DNA from: CAZTHM01 sp041946825
Lineage (GTDB): Bacteria > Acidobacteriota > Terriglobia > UBA7540
DNA length: 64,000 nucleotides
Assembly (NCBI GenBank): GCA_041946825.1
Contig: JBHGBD010000013.1
Span: forward strand, 62,001-126,000
Direction of reading: 5' to 3'
The position numbers and the translations under genes were made by a program. Positions 42,552 to 51,693 of the stretch are shown piece after piece (positions within the stretch are counted from its first letter, which is position 1; every line of letters begins with the position of its first letter). The notes below the pieces were generated by a model that did not search any database, was not told the DNA's origin, and saw only the letters and a program-made list of their open reading frames with translations.

Positions 42552-44366
42552 ATGCCCCAAATGCTTACCCATCTCGGCAAGTACCGCATCGAGCAGGAAC
42601 TTGGGCGCGGCGCGATGGGCGTGGTGTACAAGGCGTTCGATCCCGTGGTCGAGCGCATGGTGGCCATCAAGACGATTCGCGTGGAGATGGATGAGGAAGG
42701 CCAGCTGGTAGGCCGCCTGCAGCGCGAGGCGAAATCGGTGGGACGGCTCGAGCATCCCAACATCGTCACCCTCTACGATGCGGGCGAGACCGCCGGACTG
42801 TTCTATCTCGTCATGCAGTTCATCGAGGGCGAAACGCTGCAGGACCGCTTGTCGGTGGAGCGCTACTTCGACCTCGCGGAGGTACAGGACGTCTTCGGGC
42901 AGATCTGCGCGGGGCTCGACTATGCGCACCAACGCGCCGTGATTCATCGCGACATCAAGCCCGCCAACATCATGATTACGCGCGACGGCGTGGTGAAGCT
43001 GACCGATTTCGGCATCGCCAAGGTGGCGGGCACGGGAGTCACCAGCACGGGCCTGGTGGTTGGCACGCCCAGCTACATGTCTCCCGAGCAGGCGCTGGGA
43101 AGGCCGCTCGACGGGCGCTCCGACATCTTCTCGCTGGGTTCGATCTTGTACGAGATGATCACCGGCGAAATGGCCTTTCCGGGCCAAAACGTTACGACGG
43201 TGATGTACAAGATCGTCCATGAGACGCCCACTCCCGTCGCGGCGCTGCAACCCGGGCTCGATCCGGGGATCGAGGCGGTGATCTCCAAGGCGCTCGCCAA
43301 GAATCCTGACCAAAGATTTCAAACGTGCGCCGAGTTTGCCGCCGGGGTTCAGAACTACATCAATCAGAGCGGCTCAGCATTGCGCGCGACAATCCCTGCT
43401 TACACGCCGCCCCTCGCGCCGCCCAGTCCGATGGCCAGCCGAACTCCATCGGTGGCAATCCCTCCGCCTCCTGTTCGGCTGCCTCCGTCCCCGAGTCGTG
43501 CGCCCTCGACGCAAGTCCCCGCACCCGCCGCGTCGTCGGCGCAGCCGATTGCTCAGCCCTCCCAGCCCGTTACGCCGTATCCGGGCACGACGCCGAGCGC
43601 GCCGGAAACCGCGCCGGGTTCGGGGCCCGCCTGGGCTCCGGTGCCTGGTTCCGGGAGCCAGCCTGCTATCGCAACTCAGCCTGTTCCGGCTCGAAGCGGC
43701 GCGCACTTTGCGTGGCTTGGCGGGGGAGTGCTCGGCACGTTGTTGCTGGTGGTGATCATCTTGCTCGTGGTCCAGATGCGCGCACCGGCTCCCGGGCCCG
43801 CGCCTGCAACCCAGCCGTCCGCAAACAGCGCGCCGCCCGCGGCAAATGTTCCCCAACCTGCCGCGTCGGATCCGAAGGCGAGCCAGCCTACGGGAGGAGC
43901 GCCGGCCGCAAAGACTCCGGAGACACGCACGGAAGCGCCGAAGGCCGCTAGTCCTCTCGCGGCTGGCGGGCGAACCGCACGCGGGGGAGTTGCCCGCCCG
44001 GAAACCATTCGCCGCGAAGCGCCGGGGGCGACGGCCCCAGCAACCCAGGTGACGCCGCCACCGGGACCGGCCGCGCGCCCGGCCGTCGAAACCGGCGCCC
44101 AGACTGCGCCCGCTGCCAATCCCGCGTTGAGACCCTCTGCGCCGCCACAGGCTCCCGCGGCAACAGTTCCCGATCCGGAACCGGAGAACTACCAGGCGGC
44201 CATGCTCAAGGGCGATCTGGCCTTTCAAGGCGGCGAATACCAGAAAGCCCTGGCGGCTTACCTGAAGGCCTACCGCATGAATCCCAACAGCCGCGCGGTG
44301 AAGAGGAAGCTCCGCACCGTCCTCACCCTGCTCAATCGTCCCGAAGACGCGCAGAAGTACAAGTAG
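42552..44366 (+). CDS. Membrane Ser/Thr protein kinase
   Basis: This 604-residue kinase has a complete Hanks domain: glycine loop GRGAMGVVY (19-27), Lys40, HRDIKPANIM (132-141), DFGIAK (152-157), GTPSYMSPEQ (171-180). The cytoplasmic kinase is followed by a long Pro/Ala/Ser-rich segment (about 275-385), one transmembrane segment (about 387-409), an Ala/Pro linker and a short TPR-like C-terminal helix pair (AAMLKGDLAFQGGEYQKALAAYLKAYRMNPNS). The order suggests an extracytoplasmic C-terminus sensing or scaffolding, as in PknB-type kinases of acidobacteria. Confidence 0.92.
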   Translation: MPQMLTHLGKYRIEQELGRGAMGVVYKAFDPVVERMVAIKTIRVEMDEEGQLVGRLQREAKSVGRLEHPNIVTLYDAGETAGLFYLVMQFIEGETLQDRLSVERYFDLAEVQDVFGQICAGLDYAHQRAVIHRDIKPANIMITRDGVVKLTDFGIAKVAGTGVTSTGLVVGTPSYMSPEQALGRPLDGRSDIFSLGSILYEMITGEMAFPGQNVTTVMYKIVHETPTPVAALQPGLDPGIEAVISKALAKNPDQRFQTCAEFAAGVQNYINQSGSALRATIPAYTPPLAPPSPMASRTPSVAIPPPPVRLPPSPSRAPSTQVPAPAASSAQPIAQPSQPVTPYPGTTPSAPETAPGSGPAWAPVPGSGSQPAIATQPVPARSGAHFAWLGGGVLGTLLLVVIILLVVQMRAPAPGPAPATQPSANSAPPAANVPQPAASDPKASQPTGGAPAAKTPETRTEAPKAASPLAAGGRTARGGVARPETIRREAPGATAPATQVTPPPGPAARPAVETGAQTAPAANPALRPSAPPQAPAATVPDPEPENYQAAMLKGDLAFQGGEYQKALAAYLKAYRMNPNSRAVKRKLRTVLTLLNRPEDAQKYK

Positions 44367-44411
44367 CGCCGACGATACGCGCCTTGTTTCCGTGATGGAC
44401 GGGAGATGAGG

Positions 44412-44765
44412 CTACAACTCGATTGACGTGGCCAGGTTCTGGGCGACGATGCTGGAAGGGTCGTTCGCGAGTCTCTCGAACTCGTTGGCCGAATAGACGA
44501 GCGAGTCGCAAGGGATTGATTTCGCGTAGATCTGGTACGGGGTGCGACTGCTCAGGAAATCCGGAAACTCTCGGTTCACAACCACGATCAAGTCCGCGTC
44601 GCTGTCGGCGGTCCAGTTGCCCCTAACGAGCGAACCGAAGAGAAGGACCTTGAGAATCTCGGGACGCGCCGCTTTCGCCTCCGCCACGGCGCGGCGGAGG
44701 TCGGCCAATACCTCGTCCCGATCAATGAACCTGACTTCGACAGAACTCGAGGACGGTTTTTGCAT
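44412..44765 (-). CDS. MNT nucleotidyltransferase-domain protein
   Basis: This 117-residue minimal nucleotidyltransferase has the signature FGSLVRGNWTADSDADLIVV, with G-S and D-x-D acidic residues. It overlaps the HEPN gene by 44 nt on the same strand. Such HEPN/MNT pairs are toxin-antitoxin systems in which the MNT enzyme modifies the HEPN toxin. A downstream motif for the second Asp is less clear. Confidence 0.82.
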   Translation of the reverse strand: MQKPSSSSVEVRFIDRDEVLADLRRAVAEAKAARPEILKVLLFGSLVRGNWTADSDADLIVVVNREFPDFLSSRTPYQIYAKSIPCDSLVYSANEFERLANDPSSIVAQNLATSIEL

Positions 44766-45108
44766 AGCTGATCAGCCGCTGGCTGCTCGATGGGTTGAAG
44801 TAGTCGGATGGGCTCCCCGAGGCGAATCCATTCGGATAGCGCGAGGTGAAATACACACGATCCAACTCGCTACCGGCATCGAACACGCCCTGAGGGACCG
44901 AGAGCGAGGCTGGCAGCAAGCGCAGGATTTCAGTAATGGCATGACCTCGGACAGACCCGTGGAGCGATTGAACAAGCGCTTTGACGGCTTTCTCCGCGGA
45001 TTGCTGCGCCTGAAAGGCGGCCCACTCGTGATGCCCGCTGGCAGCCGACACCTCCGCTGCCTGCAAATCCCGATCCGCTTGCTTCAGCCAGTCTGCCGAG
45101 CGGTCCAT
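44722..45108 (-). CDS. HEPN-domain protein
   Basis: This 128-residue helical protein starts at ATG 45108 and belongs to the PF05168-type HEPN family: MDRSADWLKQADRDLQAAE, EWAAFQAQQSAEKAVKALVQ and RGHAITEILRLLPA. The Rx4-6H RNase motif typical of HepT toxins is not apparent, so RNase activity is doubtful. The gene is upstream of, and overlaps, the MNT partner. Confidence 0.78.
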   Translation of the reverse strand: MDRSADWLKQADRDLQAAEVSAASGHHEWAAFQAQQSAEKAVKALVQSLHGSVRGHAITEILRLLPASLSVPQGVFDAGSELDRVYFTSRYPNGFASGSPSDYFNPSSSQRLISYAKTVLEFCRSQVH

Positions 45109-45292
45109 GGCCAGAATCCTTGCTAGAGTGTACCACGGACGCATTTGCTAGCCGCCACCCGCATCGGGATTCCCCCCGGGGGAGCGCCGACAGTTTCTGG
45201 CCGCGGCATGAAGGGGCGCTGTATAATCGTTCGCTGGGTTTCGTCAACACAGGAGCAGGGCTGAGGCGATGTGGTTCAGCCCGGGGAGTTCT

Positions 45293-48200
45293 ATGAGTCG
45301 TTCGGCCGCTCTGATTTTTCATACCAGCCTGATTGTGCTTTTGGCCTTGTTCTTCTGCCTGATGAATCCTCGACGGGTGGTCGAGGCCGTTCAGGCGCTC
45401 AAGCCGCAAGCGGGCAGCGCGGCGCGAAAGCCCGGCGTGAAGACTGCGGCGAAGCCGGCGTCGCGCCCCGCCGCGTCGCTCCAGACCCTCCGCAACGTGG
45501 GGAAGGCGTACTACGAACAGGCTAAGTACGCCGAGGCGATTGATGAATTCAAGAAAGTCATCGCATCGGGCAACGCCGTGGCCACCGACCATCTGAATCT
45601 CGGACTGGCCCTGATGCAGGCCAACAAGCTTGACGGAGCTCTCGGCTCGCTGACCACCGCCAAACAGATGGATCCGAAACTCGTGGCGGCGGACTACAAC
45701 CTGGGAATCCTCTACAAACGTGAACTCCGCTATCCCGACGCCGAGGCGGCGCTGAAGCGCGTCATCGAGGCCGACCCGAGCGACCCCGCCGCATGGTTCA
45801 ACCTGGGCACGGTCTACTTCGCCCAGCGCAAACTCGAAGACGCTTTCCAGGCACACCAGCACGTGGTCGAGATGGGCTTCGGGCGCGGCCAGAATTTCTA
45901 TGTCGCGTCGCTCTTTCACAGCTTCACCACCCTGGTCCGTCTGAAGCGCCAGGCGGAGGCTCAGAAATTCCTGAAGATCCACGAAAAGATGCGCGATGCC
46001 GTCCCCGGGATCTCGCTGCAGAATCCCGCGCTGGAGGGAGGCAAGTACGGGGCGATTCTGGTGCCCGCGTCGCCCGTGACCGTGGCACAACGCCCGCCGG
46101 CGATAGAGAAGGTAACCTTCGCCGACATCACTTCCAAGCTAGGGATCGCCGCGCCAGCCACGGCAGCCGGGATGGAACATGCCGGCACGGAAATCAAGTC
46201 AGCGGATTACTCCCTGGAGTTTGCCCGCCGGAACCTGGTGCCGGATTTCGGGCCGTCCCTGGCGGTGGGCGATTACAACAACGACGGCCGCCCGGATGTT
46301 TACCTCGTGAATCCCGCCGGCGCGAATCACCTCTATCACAACAATGGCGACGGCACGTTTACGGATGTGACGGAGAAAGCCGGCGTGGCGGGGCCGGGTG
46401 CGAGTGTCTCCGCGACCTTCGCCGACTACGACAACAAGGGTCACGCCAGCCTCTTTGTGACCGGCTTGGGCGGCGTTCGCGTCTATCGCAACAAAGGCGA
46501 CGGGACGTTCGTGGACGACACGGAGAAGGCGGGACTGAGTGGGTCCGAGGGCGAACTGGCGACGAGCGCCATGCTGATTGACGCCGACAACGATGGCTCG
46601 CTCGACCTCGTCGTCACGGTCTACACCGACCTCAGCAAGCCGCCCGACAAGCCCTCGTTCAGTTTCCCCGGCGACTTCTCGGGCGCCGCGACGCGCTTCT
46701 ATCGCAACAACGGCGACGGCACGTTCACGGACGGGACGGCATCCTCCGGGCTTGCGGCCAAGGGCCGGGCGCGCAAGGCGGTCTTCGGCGACTTCGACAA
46801 CGACGGCTACTCCGATGTTTTGGTGGTTCGCGATGACGGCCCGCCCCTGCTCTTCATGGGCCGCGGCGAGTGCAAGTTCAAGAACGAGACGCCGGAAGCA
46901 GGAAAGGACCTCTCGACCTCCACGGCCGTTGACGCGCAGGTGACGGACTTCAATCACGACGGGAATTTCGACCTCGCGCTGTGGTCCTCGAATGGCTACC
47001 AGGTTCTGATGAATCGAGGAGGCGCGAAATTCGCCGCCGTGGCCAACCTGCCCAGCATCGCGCCGCCTGCCGGGCCGTTTGCCCTGCGTGGGATTGTGGC
47101 GGATCTCAACAACGACAGCTTTGACGACCTTCTGGTCGCCGACGCCGCCGGAAATTGGCGATTTGTCGCCAACCGGCTGGGGCGGTTCAAGGAAGCCGGC
47201 CTCTACCTTCCCGCGGCGAAACCGGAACAGGTCTCGGCGGTCGTTCCCACATGGCTCCACAATCCCGGCAGGCTTAATCTGGTTGCCGCCAGCCGCGGCG
47301 GCGCCTTGATGGCTTTCGAGAAGCAGGGCCCGCCCTCGCGCTGGCTGGAAATCAAGATGAACGGCTACAAGAGCAACGCGCTGGGGGTGGGCAGCATCGT
47401 CGAACTCAAAGCCGGGAACTACTATCAGAAGCTGCTCGTCAGCGGCGACCGGCTCCGCGTGGCGACGGGCGACCTTGCGAAACTCGACGTCGTCCGCGTG
47501 ACCTGGCCCAACGCGGTCATTCAGAACTGGGTGAATGTCGCCACCAATAAGCCGCTCGAAGTGCGCGAATCCGAGCGCCTGGCGAGTTCCTGCCCGTTCC
47601 TTTACTACTGGGACGGAGAGAAATTCGTCTATCTCACGGACGTCCTGGGCGTCGCGCCGCTGGGCGAATTGTTGCCGGACGGCGGCCGCCTGAAACCTTA
47701 TCCGGAAGAATTTGTTCGACTGCCGCACGCCATGCGCGACCAGGACGGCATGTATGTGCTCCAGATTACCGACGAACTGCGGGAAGTTGACTATGTGGAC
47801 CAGTTGCGGCTGGTGGCGGTCGACCATCCGGCGGGCGAGGAAGTCTATGCCAATGAGATTTACTCCTCGACCCCATCGGCGCCCACGCTGCACGCCGTGC
47901 GCGCCAGGCACTTACCCGTCGCCGCCGTGGATGACAAGGGTAACGATGTTCTTCCCCTGATTCGCGAAGCCGACGGCCGCTACCCCACGGATTTCCGCCG
48001 CGACCGCATCCCGGGCCTCGCCGCAGTGCATTCGCTGACGCTGGATCTTGGCGATGCGCCGGCTTCAGAGCCTCTGACACTCTGGCTCAATGGTTGGGTG
48101 TTCTGGACGGACTCGAATGGTTCGCGCGCGTTGATGTCCAACTCCCGATTGCAGATGGTTCCGCCCTACCTTCAGGTCCGCGACAAACAGGGCCAGTGGG

Positions 48201-48865
48201 TAACGGTGATTCCCGACATGGGCCTGCCGAGCGGCACCCATCGCATCATGCGTCTCGACTTGACTGGGAAGTTCCTGTCTGCGGACCGGCACGTGCGCAT
48301 TGTGACGAACTTCTGCGTCTACTGGGATCAGATCTTCTTTACGGTCGGGGACGCGCCGGCCCCGGCGCCGGTCGAATTGCCGCTCCTCTCCGCCGATCTC
48401 CACTATCGCGGCTTTTCGCAACCCGTCAGTGATCCTTCGCACACCAGGCCCGACTACTTCCTGTACACGAAATTGCTCAGCGACGCGCCATGGAATCCCA
48501 TGATTGGGAACTACACGCGTTACGGCAACACACGGAAGCTCGTGTCTGACGCGGACGATCGGCTGGTGGTGATGGCCACGGGCGATGAACTGACAGTCGA
48601 GTTCGATGGCCGCGCTCTTCCCCCCGTCAAGCCGGGTTGGAAGCGCACGTTCTTCCTGCGCGCGCACGGTTGGGCCAAAGATGGCGAGCCCAACACCGCC
48701 TATTCGAAGAGCGTGGAGCCGCTGCCGTTCCGCCAGATGTCGAATTATCCGCCCGGAGCGAACGAGCCATTTCCCGGCAGCCTCGAACATCAGGAGTATC
48801 TGAGGGAATATCAGACCCGCGAGCGCTACCTTCTGATTCCGCCGCTTGCGCCGCCCGTTCGCTGA
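45293..48865 (+). CDS. TPR, FG-GAP and ASPIC/UnbV surface protein
   Basis: ATG 45293 follows GGGGAG; ATG 45269 is less well spaced. The 1190-residue product has an N-terminal membrane signal (LIFHTSLIVLLALFFCLM), TPR units (about 60-240; GKAYYEQAKYAEAIDEFKK), then at least five Ca-binding FG-GAP/VCBS repeats (GDYNNDGRPDVYLVN, DADNDGSLDLVVT, GDFDNDGYSDVLVV, DFNHDGNFDLALW, DLNNDSFDDLLVA), an ASPIC/UnbV domain (WLEIKMNGYKSNALGVGSIV, VRVTWPNAVIQNW) and a C-terminal region of about 430 residues without a known domain. It resembles CRTAC1-type acidobacterial exoproteins, likely secreted or surface-bound. Confidence 0.88.
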   Translation: MSRSAALIFHTSLIVLLALFFCLMNPRRVVEAVQALKPQAGSAARKPGVKTAAKPASRPAASLQTLRNVGKAYYEQAKYAEAIDEFKKVIASGNAVATDHLNLGLALMQANKLDGALGSLTTAKQMDPKLVAADYNLGILYKRELRYPDAEAALKRVIEADPSDPAAWFNLGTVYFAQRKLEDAFQAHQHVVEMGFGRGQNFYVASLFHSFTTLVRLKRQAEAQKFLKIHEKMRDAVPGISLQNPALEGGKYGAILVPASPVTVAQRPPAIEKVTFADITSKLGIAAPATAAGMEHAGTEIKSADYSLEFARRNLVPDFGPSLAVGDYNNDGRPDVYLVNPAGANHLYHNNGDGTFTDVTEKAGVAGPGASVSATFADYDNKGHASLFVTGLGGVRVYRNKGDGTFVDDTEKAGLSGSEGELATSAMLIDADNDGSLDLVVTVYTDLSKPPDKPSFSFPGDFSGAATRFYRNNGDGTFTDGTASSGLAAKGRARKAVFGDFDNDGYSDVLVVRDDGPPLLFMGRGECKFKNETPEAGKDLSTSTAVDAQVTDFNHDGNFDLALWSSNGYQVLMNRGGAKFAAVANLPSIAPPAGPFALRGIVADLNNDSFDDLLVADAAGNWRFVANRLGRFKEAGLYLPAAKPEQVSAVVPTWLHNPGRLNLVAASRGGALMAFEKQGPPSRWLEIKMNGYKSNALGVGSIVELKAGNYYQKLLVSGDRLRVATGDLAKLDVVRVTWPNAVIQNWVNVATNKPLEVRESERLASSCPFLYYWDGEKFVYLTDVLGVAPLGELLPDGGRLKPYPEEFVRLPHAMRDQDGMYVLQITDELREVDYVDQLRLVAVDHPAGEEVYANEIYSSTPSAPTLHAVRARHLPVAAVDDKGNDVLPLIREADGRYPTDFRRDRIPGLAAVHSLTLDLGDAPASEPLTLWLNGWVFWTDSNGSRALMSNSRLQMVPPYLQVRDKQGQWVTVIPDMGLPSGTHRIMRLDLTGKFLSADRHVRIVTNFCVYWDQIFFTVGDAPAPAPVELPLLSADLHYRGFSQPVSDPSHTRPDYFLYTKLLSDAPWNPMIGNYTRYGNTRKLVSDADDRLVVMATGDELTVEFDGRALPPVKPGWKRTFFLRAHGWAKDGEPNTAYSKSVEPLPFRQMSNYPPGANEPFPGSLEHQEYLREYQTRERYLLIPPLAPPVR

Positions 48866-48901
48866 GCTTCGAGGCGAGCCTCGCGAATCGAGGGAGAAAG
48901 A

Positions 48902-49159
48902 CTACTGCACCCGGCTGGGCGCGGCGGCCGACGGCGGCGGAGCGGGTTGCGCCATCAGACCCAGGCCTTGAAGGAGTATGACCGTGCGCTGCGCCGCCCC
49001 GCGCCACACGAGTTGGCATCCTTCACCCTGACAGTTCTGCACGTAGACGTCGCCTCCGGAATATTCCAGACTGCAATTTTTGAACGTGCAGTTGATGAAC
49101 ACTCCGTCGTCGAGGACCAGGTGCTGGTTTTCGAAGGTTTTACCCTCGTGTCTGTTCAT
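48902..49159 (-). CDS. Small pentapeptide-like hypothetical protein
   Basis: Starting at ATG 49159 the product is 85 residues; the frame extends back to a TTG at 49210. It contains cysteine-rich, strand-like turns (DGVFINCTFKNCSLEYSGG, VYVQNCQGEGCQLVWRG) that look like a short beta-helix or pentapeptide fold, and a Pro/Ala-rich tail. No family is assigned. It is convergent with the 1190-residue gene. Confidence 0.55.
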   Translation of the reverse strand: MNRHEGKTFENQHLVLDDGVFINCTFKNCSLEYSGGDVYVQNCQGEGCQLVWRGAAQRTVILLQGLGLMAQPAPPPSAAAPSRVQ

Positions 49160-49416
49160 GTTTGTGTCCGCCTGATGATGAGACTCCACGGTCGCGCGCG
49201 CTGATTTCAACCCTTGACACTAACACCTGACATGGAGGGCTGCAACCTCGGGCGGCCCTTTTTCCACCCTCTGATGACGGACACCGTCTCCCGGCGAGCC
49301 AGGGCCATTCTTCAGGCGGGCGCAGAAGGGTCACGCCTCGTAGGGTGGGGGAGCGACACGCGGGTCGTCAAAATCCGAAGTCGTTTTGAACGGCTCGAAT
49401 TGCCCCGTCAGGGCGC
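49160..49416. other. Intergenic region between small gene and sigma factor
   Basis: No gene supported. A weak hairpin AGGGC/GCCCT followed by TTTTT lies near 49236-49263 on the plus strand and could terminate transcription. Nothing else is recognised. Confidence 0.4.
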
Positions 49417-50301
49417 TTACCAGCCAAGCCGGGGAGCGGTGGGTTGAGGACTGCCGATGAGACCCCGGACCCGCAGGCGCAGCCGGGTAAGCGCGGCGGA
49501 GTGGAGTTGTGAGACGCGCGATTCGTCGATTCCCATCCGCTTTCCGATCTCCCTCATGGTGAGTTCATCCTCGTAGTACAACTTCACGACTTGCCGCTCG
49601 CGTTCGGGGATGCGATCCAGGGCGAGGTTGAGGATATCACGGCGCTCCCGATGGAAACATGCGGCGAATTGGTCAACGGGGTTCTCGCCGGGCAGAGCCT
49701 CCTCGTTCCAGGGTCCTGAGGGTCTGGTTCCTACCGACCCCATAGGCCGAAGCCAATCCATCCCCACGCCCTGTAGCTCCACAACCGTCCGGTACCAGGC
49801 GGCGAGCCCCACTCCGAGTTCTCTGGCCATTTCACCGTCGCTCGGCGCGTGGCCAAGGGCCAATTCCAGTTTGCGATAGGCGGTCTCGGCTTTCTTGCTT
49901 TTCTTGCGCATGTCACGCGACGCACTGTCCAGCCCGCGCAGGCCGTCCAAAATGGCTCCGCGAATGCGGTGCCGCGCGTAGCGCTCCAGTTTGACGTCGC
50001 GGCGGCTGTCAAACTTGCGCAAAGCGTCGATCAAGCCGAGAACTCCCGTGCTCACCAGATCGTCAAAGTCCACATGCAGTGGAAGCCGCTCGCGGATTTG
50101 CCAGGCCATCCGCCTTACCAGAGGTAGCAGCTTGACGGCCAGACCTTCGTCTTGCTGCCCGGCGCGTGGGGCGGACCCTGCATGCGACCCGGCGCCCGGG
50201 CCGCCCCCGGCAGGAGGTGCCTTGCTCTTTCCGCGCAAGGAAACGGTGCCCGGAGGAAGGCAGCGTACGGACTGCCCCGATACTGCCAGATGAGTCGCCA
50301 T
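49417..50301 (-). CDS. fliA: Sigma-28-like RNA polymerase sigma factor with N-terminal extension
   Basis: This 294-residue protein has sigma region 2 (LPLHVDFDDLVSTGVLGLIDALRKFDSRRDVKLERYARHRIRGAILDGLR), region 3, and region 4 with a helix-turn-helix (IPERERQVVKLYYEDELTMREIGKRMGIDESRVSQLHSAALTRLR), as in FliA/WhiG. The start ATG 50301 has GAGG at good spacing and gives about 50 extra Gly/Pro-rich residues before region 1.2/2. No flagellar genes are in this window, so a flagellar role is unproved; it may control surface or sporulation-like programmes. Confidence 0.85.
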   Translation of the reverse strand: MATHLAVSGQSVRCLPPGTVSLRGKSKAPPAGGGPGAGSHAGSAPRAGQQDEGLAVKLLPLVRRMAWQIRERLPLHVDFDDLVSTGVLGLIDALRKFDSRRDVKLERYARHRIRGAILDGLRGLDSASRDMRKKSKKAETAYRKLELALGHAPSDGEMARELGVGLAAWYRTVVELQGVGMDWLRPMGSVGTRPSGPWNEEALPGENPVDQFAACFHRERRDILNLALDRIPERERQVVKLYYEDELTMREIGKRMGIDESRVSQLHSAALTRLRLRVRGLIGSPQPTAPRLGW

Positions 50302-51287
50302 TTCTAGCCTCGCACAGGCTCCGCGGGGGAGCCGGGGAGACGCGGCGGGCGCACCACGGCCATGGCGGGAAGCGCCGATGCTTCACGCAACCGTTTCACC
50401 GATCTGACTTCCGGACCCGCGTCGACTTGTGCGGATGCACGCCGCCTGCCACCGAGGGGGCAAAGCGAAGGGGCCTCCCGTCCTGAGCTGACGGGCTACA
50501 ACAATAGCCTCTTATGCAGAGTCTCGCGCCCGGGGTGGCGGAGATGAGGGGGGAGGGGGCGCGTGAAAGGAGCCGCAAGATACCGTGCGGCCCGGCTAAC
50601 ACGCGCTGTGCCAGCAAGATAGGGAAGGGGGCGGACGGCGCAGGGCTTGGGTCAGTGGCGGCTGAAATCCCCTCGTAAAACCCCGGCGCCGGCCCCGCCG
50701 GCTAGAGGCTTCTCTCCGGAGAGATGTGCCAAGTGGGCCCGTTCGAATGGCGCGGCGGTGAACGAATCGAGGGCTCCCGAACCGGGTTCCAAAATGGAAC
50801 TGCACTTTCTTGGCGCGCGCCCCGGACCCGGCGGGGATCATCGGCGCGGGTTCCCGACGAGAGGACTGCGGCATGGCCTGCCGACTCCGGAAGATTCTCT
50901 CAGGCGGCACAAACCGCTTTTCGCAGCAAGCTCGAAGGCCCGCAGAACCGGCCTCATGTTCAGTGAGTAAACAGCCGATAACCTCGCAGAACGCGCCCCT
51001 GGCTTCCCTGGCGGGGGACTGGAAAAGGGGGGCGGGGCAAAGGCCCAATTTGGGATTGCAGTTCCATTTCGGGAATTGCCGCGGGGATGAACGACCGGTG
51101 AGGTCGGGGTCGAGTGCCGTACCGAACTCGACCACGTGAGACACCGATGGGCGTGAGTGGAAGGCGAAGGCAGAGGGATCGGCGGCTTGGAAATCGGGGC
51201 GGGGGTACTTCCTCCGGAACCGTGGACGGGAAGGGGCGCCCGAAATCGTCGACCCTCCATCACGTGGAGGAGCAGAGTCTTCGTGCG
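50302..51287. other. 985-bp region without a recognisable gene
   Basis: Open frames here are short and look like chance frames in GC-rich sequence. Visible features: TCTCTCCGGAGAGA palindrome (near 50712-50725), GTTCCA-AAA-TGGAAC (near 50786-50800) and a 13-bp inverted pair AAATGGAACTGCA (50792-50804)/TGCAGTTCCATTT (51057-51069). A GGGGCAAAGC...GGGGCCTCCCG stretch (near 50457-50482) loosely recalls a c-di-GMP riboswitch but lacks the conserved parts. The region separates a sigma-28-like gene from a zinc-ribbon gene. Confidence 0.5.
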
Positions 51288-51512
51288 ATGGCTCCCGGCG
51301 ACATCATTCTCCTCGCGGAAGCAGACTCCTTGCGAGCAGCCATGGAGAGAGTGTTTTACGCGGTTCTCGCCTGTCCCGCTTGCGGCACTTTGGGTTGCAT
51401 CACTGCCGCACAGTATGCCGGGGACGCGCCGATCATCTGCGGTTCCGACCACTGTTCCTGCCACTTCCGAATCGACAGCAAAGGACACTTCATCTTTCTT
51501 CCCGCAAACTGA
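51288..51512 (+). CDS. Small zinc-ribbon-like protein
   Basis: From ATG 51288 the product is 74 residues. It has paired cysteines (LACPACGTLGCITAAQYAG and APIICGSDHCSCHFRIDSKG), a C-x2-C plus C-x4-C-x-C pattern that fits zinc binding. Proteins of this kind recur in acidobacteria and are of unknown role. The start is uncertain: GGAGGAG lies 15 bp upstream of this ATG, and GTG 51264 is an alternative. The longer frame back to 51114 has no conserved features. Confidence 0.65.
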   Translation: MAPGDIILLAEADSLRAAMERVFYAVLACPACGTLGCITAAQYAGDAPIICGSDHCSCHFRIDSKGHFIFLPAN

Positions 51513-51693
51513 AAGGTGCGACATCTCCGCGGTTGCGAACTCGCGGGCACCAAGGTCGTTCGGTCTTCTGCGCCCCGCGACGGGGGAATTGCGTCCTGTG
51601 AACAATTGATGCAGCATAGGAAGGTTGCGTGAGTCCGGGTGTTCTCAAGGGCGATGGCTGCGGTGAATCAGATTGGATACGGGTGAGGGGGGC
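51513..51693. other. Intergenic region before the ABC operon
   Basis: No gene seen. It leads to the ABC transporter, whose ribosome site GAGGGGGGC precedes the GTG at 51694. No obvious promoter boxes stand out. Confidence 0.4.

Noticed and set aside
44722..45144. HEPN start at 45144
   Set aside because: The upstream codons carry no conserved sequence; ATG 45108 matches the family start better.
46199..47911. 570-codon minus-strand ORF
   Set aside because: Antisense of the FG-GAP gene; the repeated D-x-D-G codons on the plus strand produce a long shadow frame.
50440..50500. c-di-GMP-I riboswitch-like GGGGCAAAGC ... GGGGCCTCCCG stretch
   Set aside because: The GCAAACC half, the GAAA-capped P2 hairpin and the GGTTGCC/TACC closing region were not found, and no gene follows on that strand for about 800 bp.
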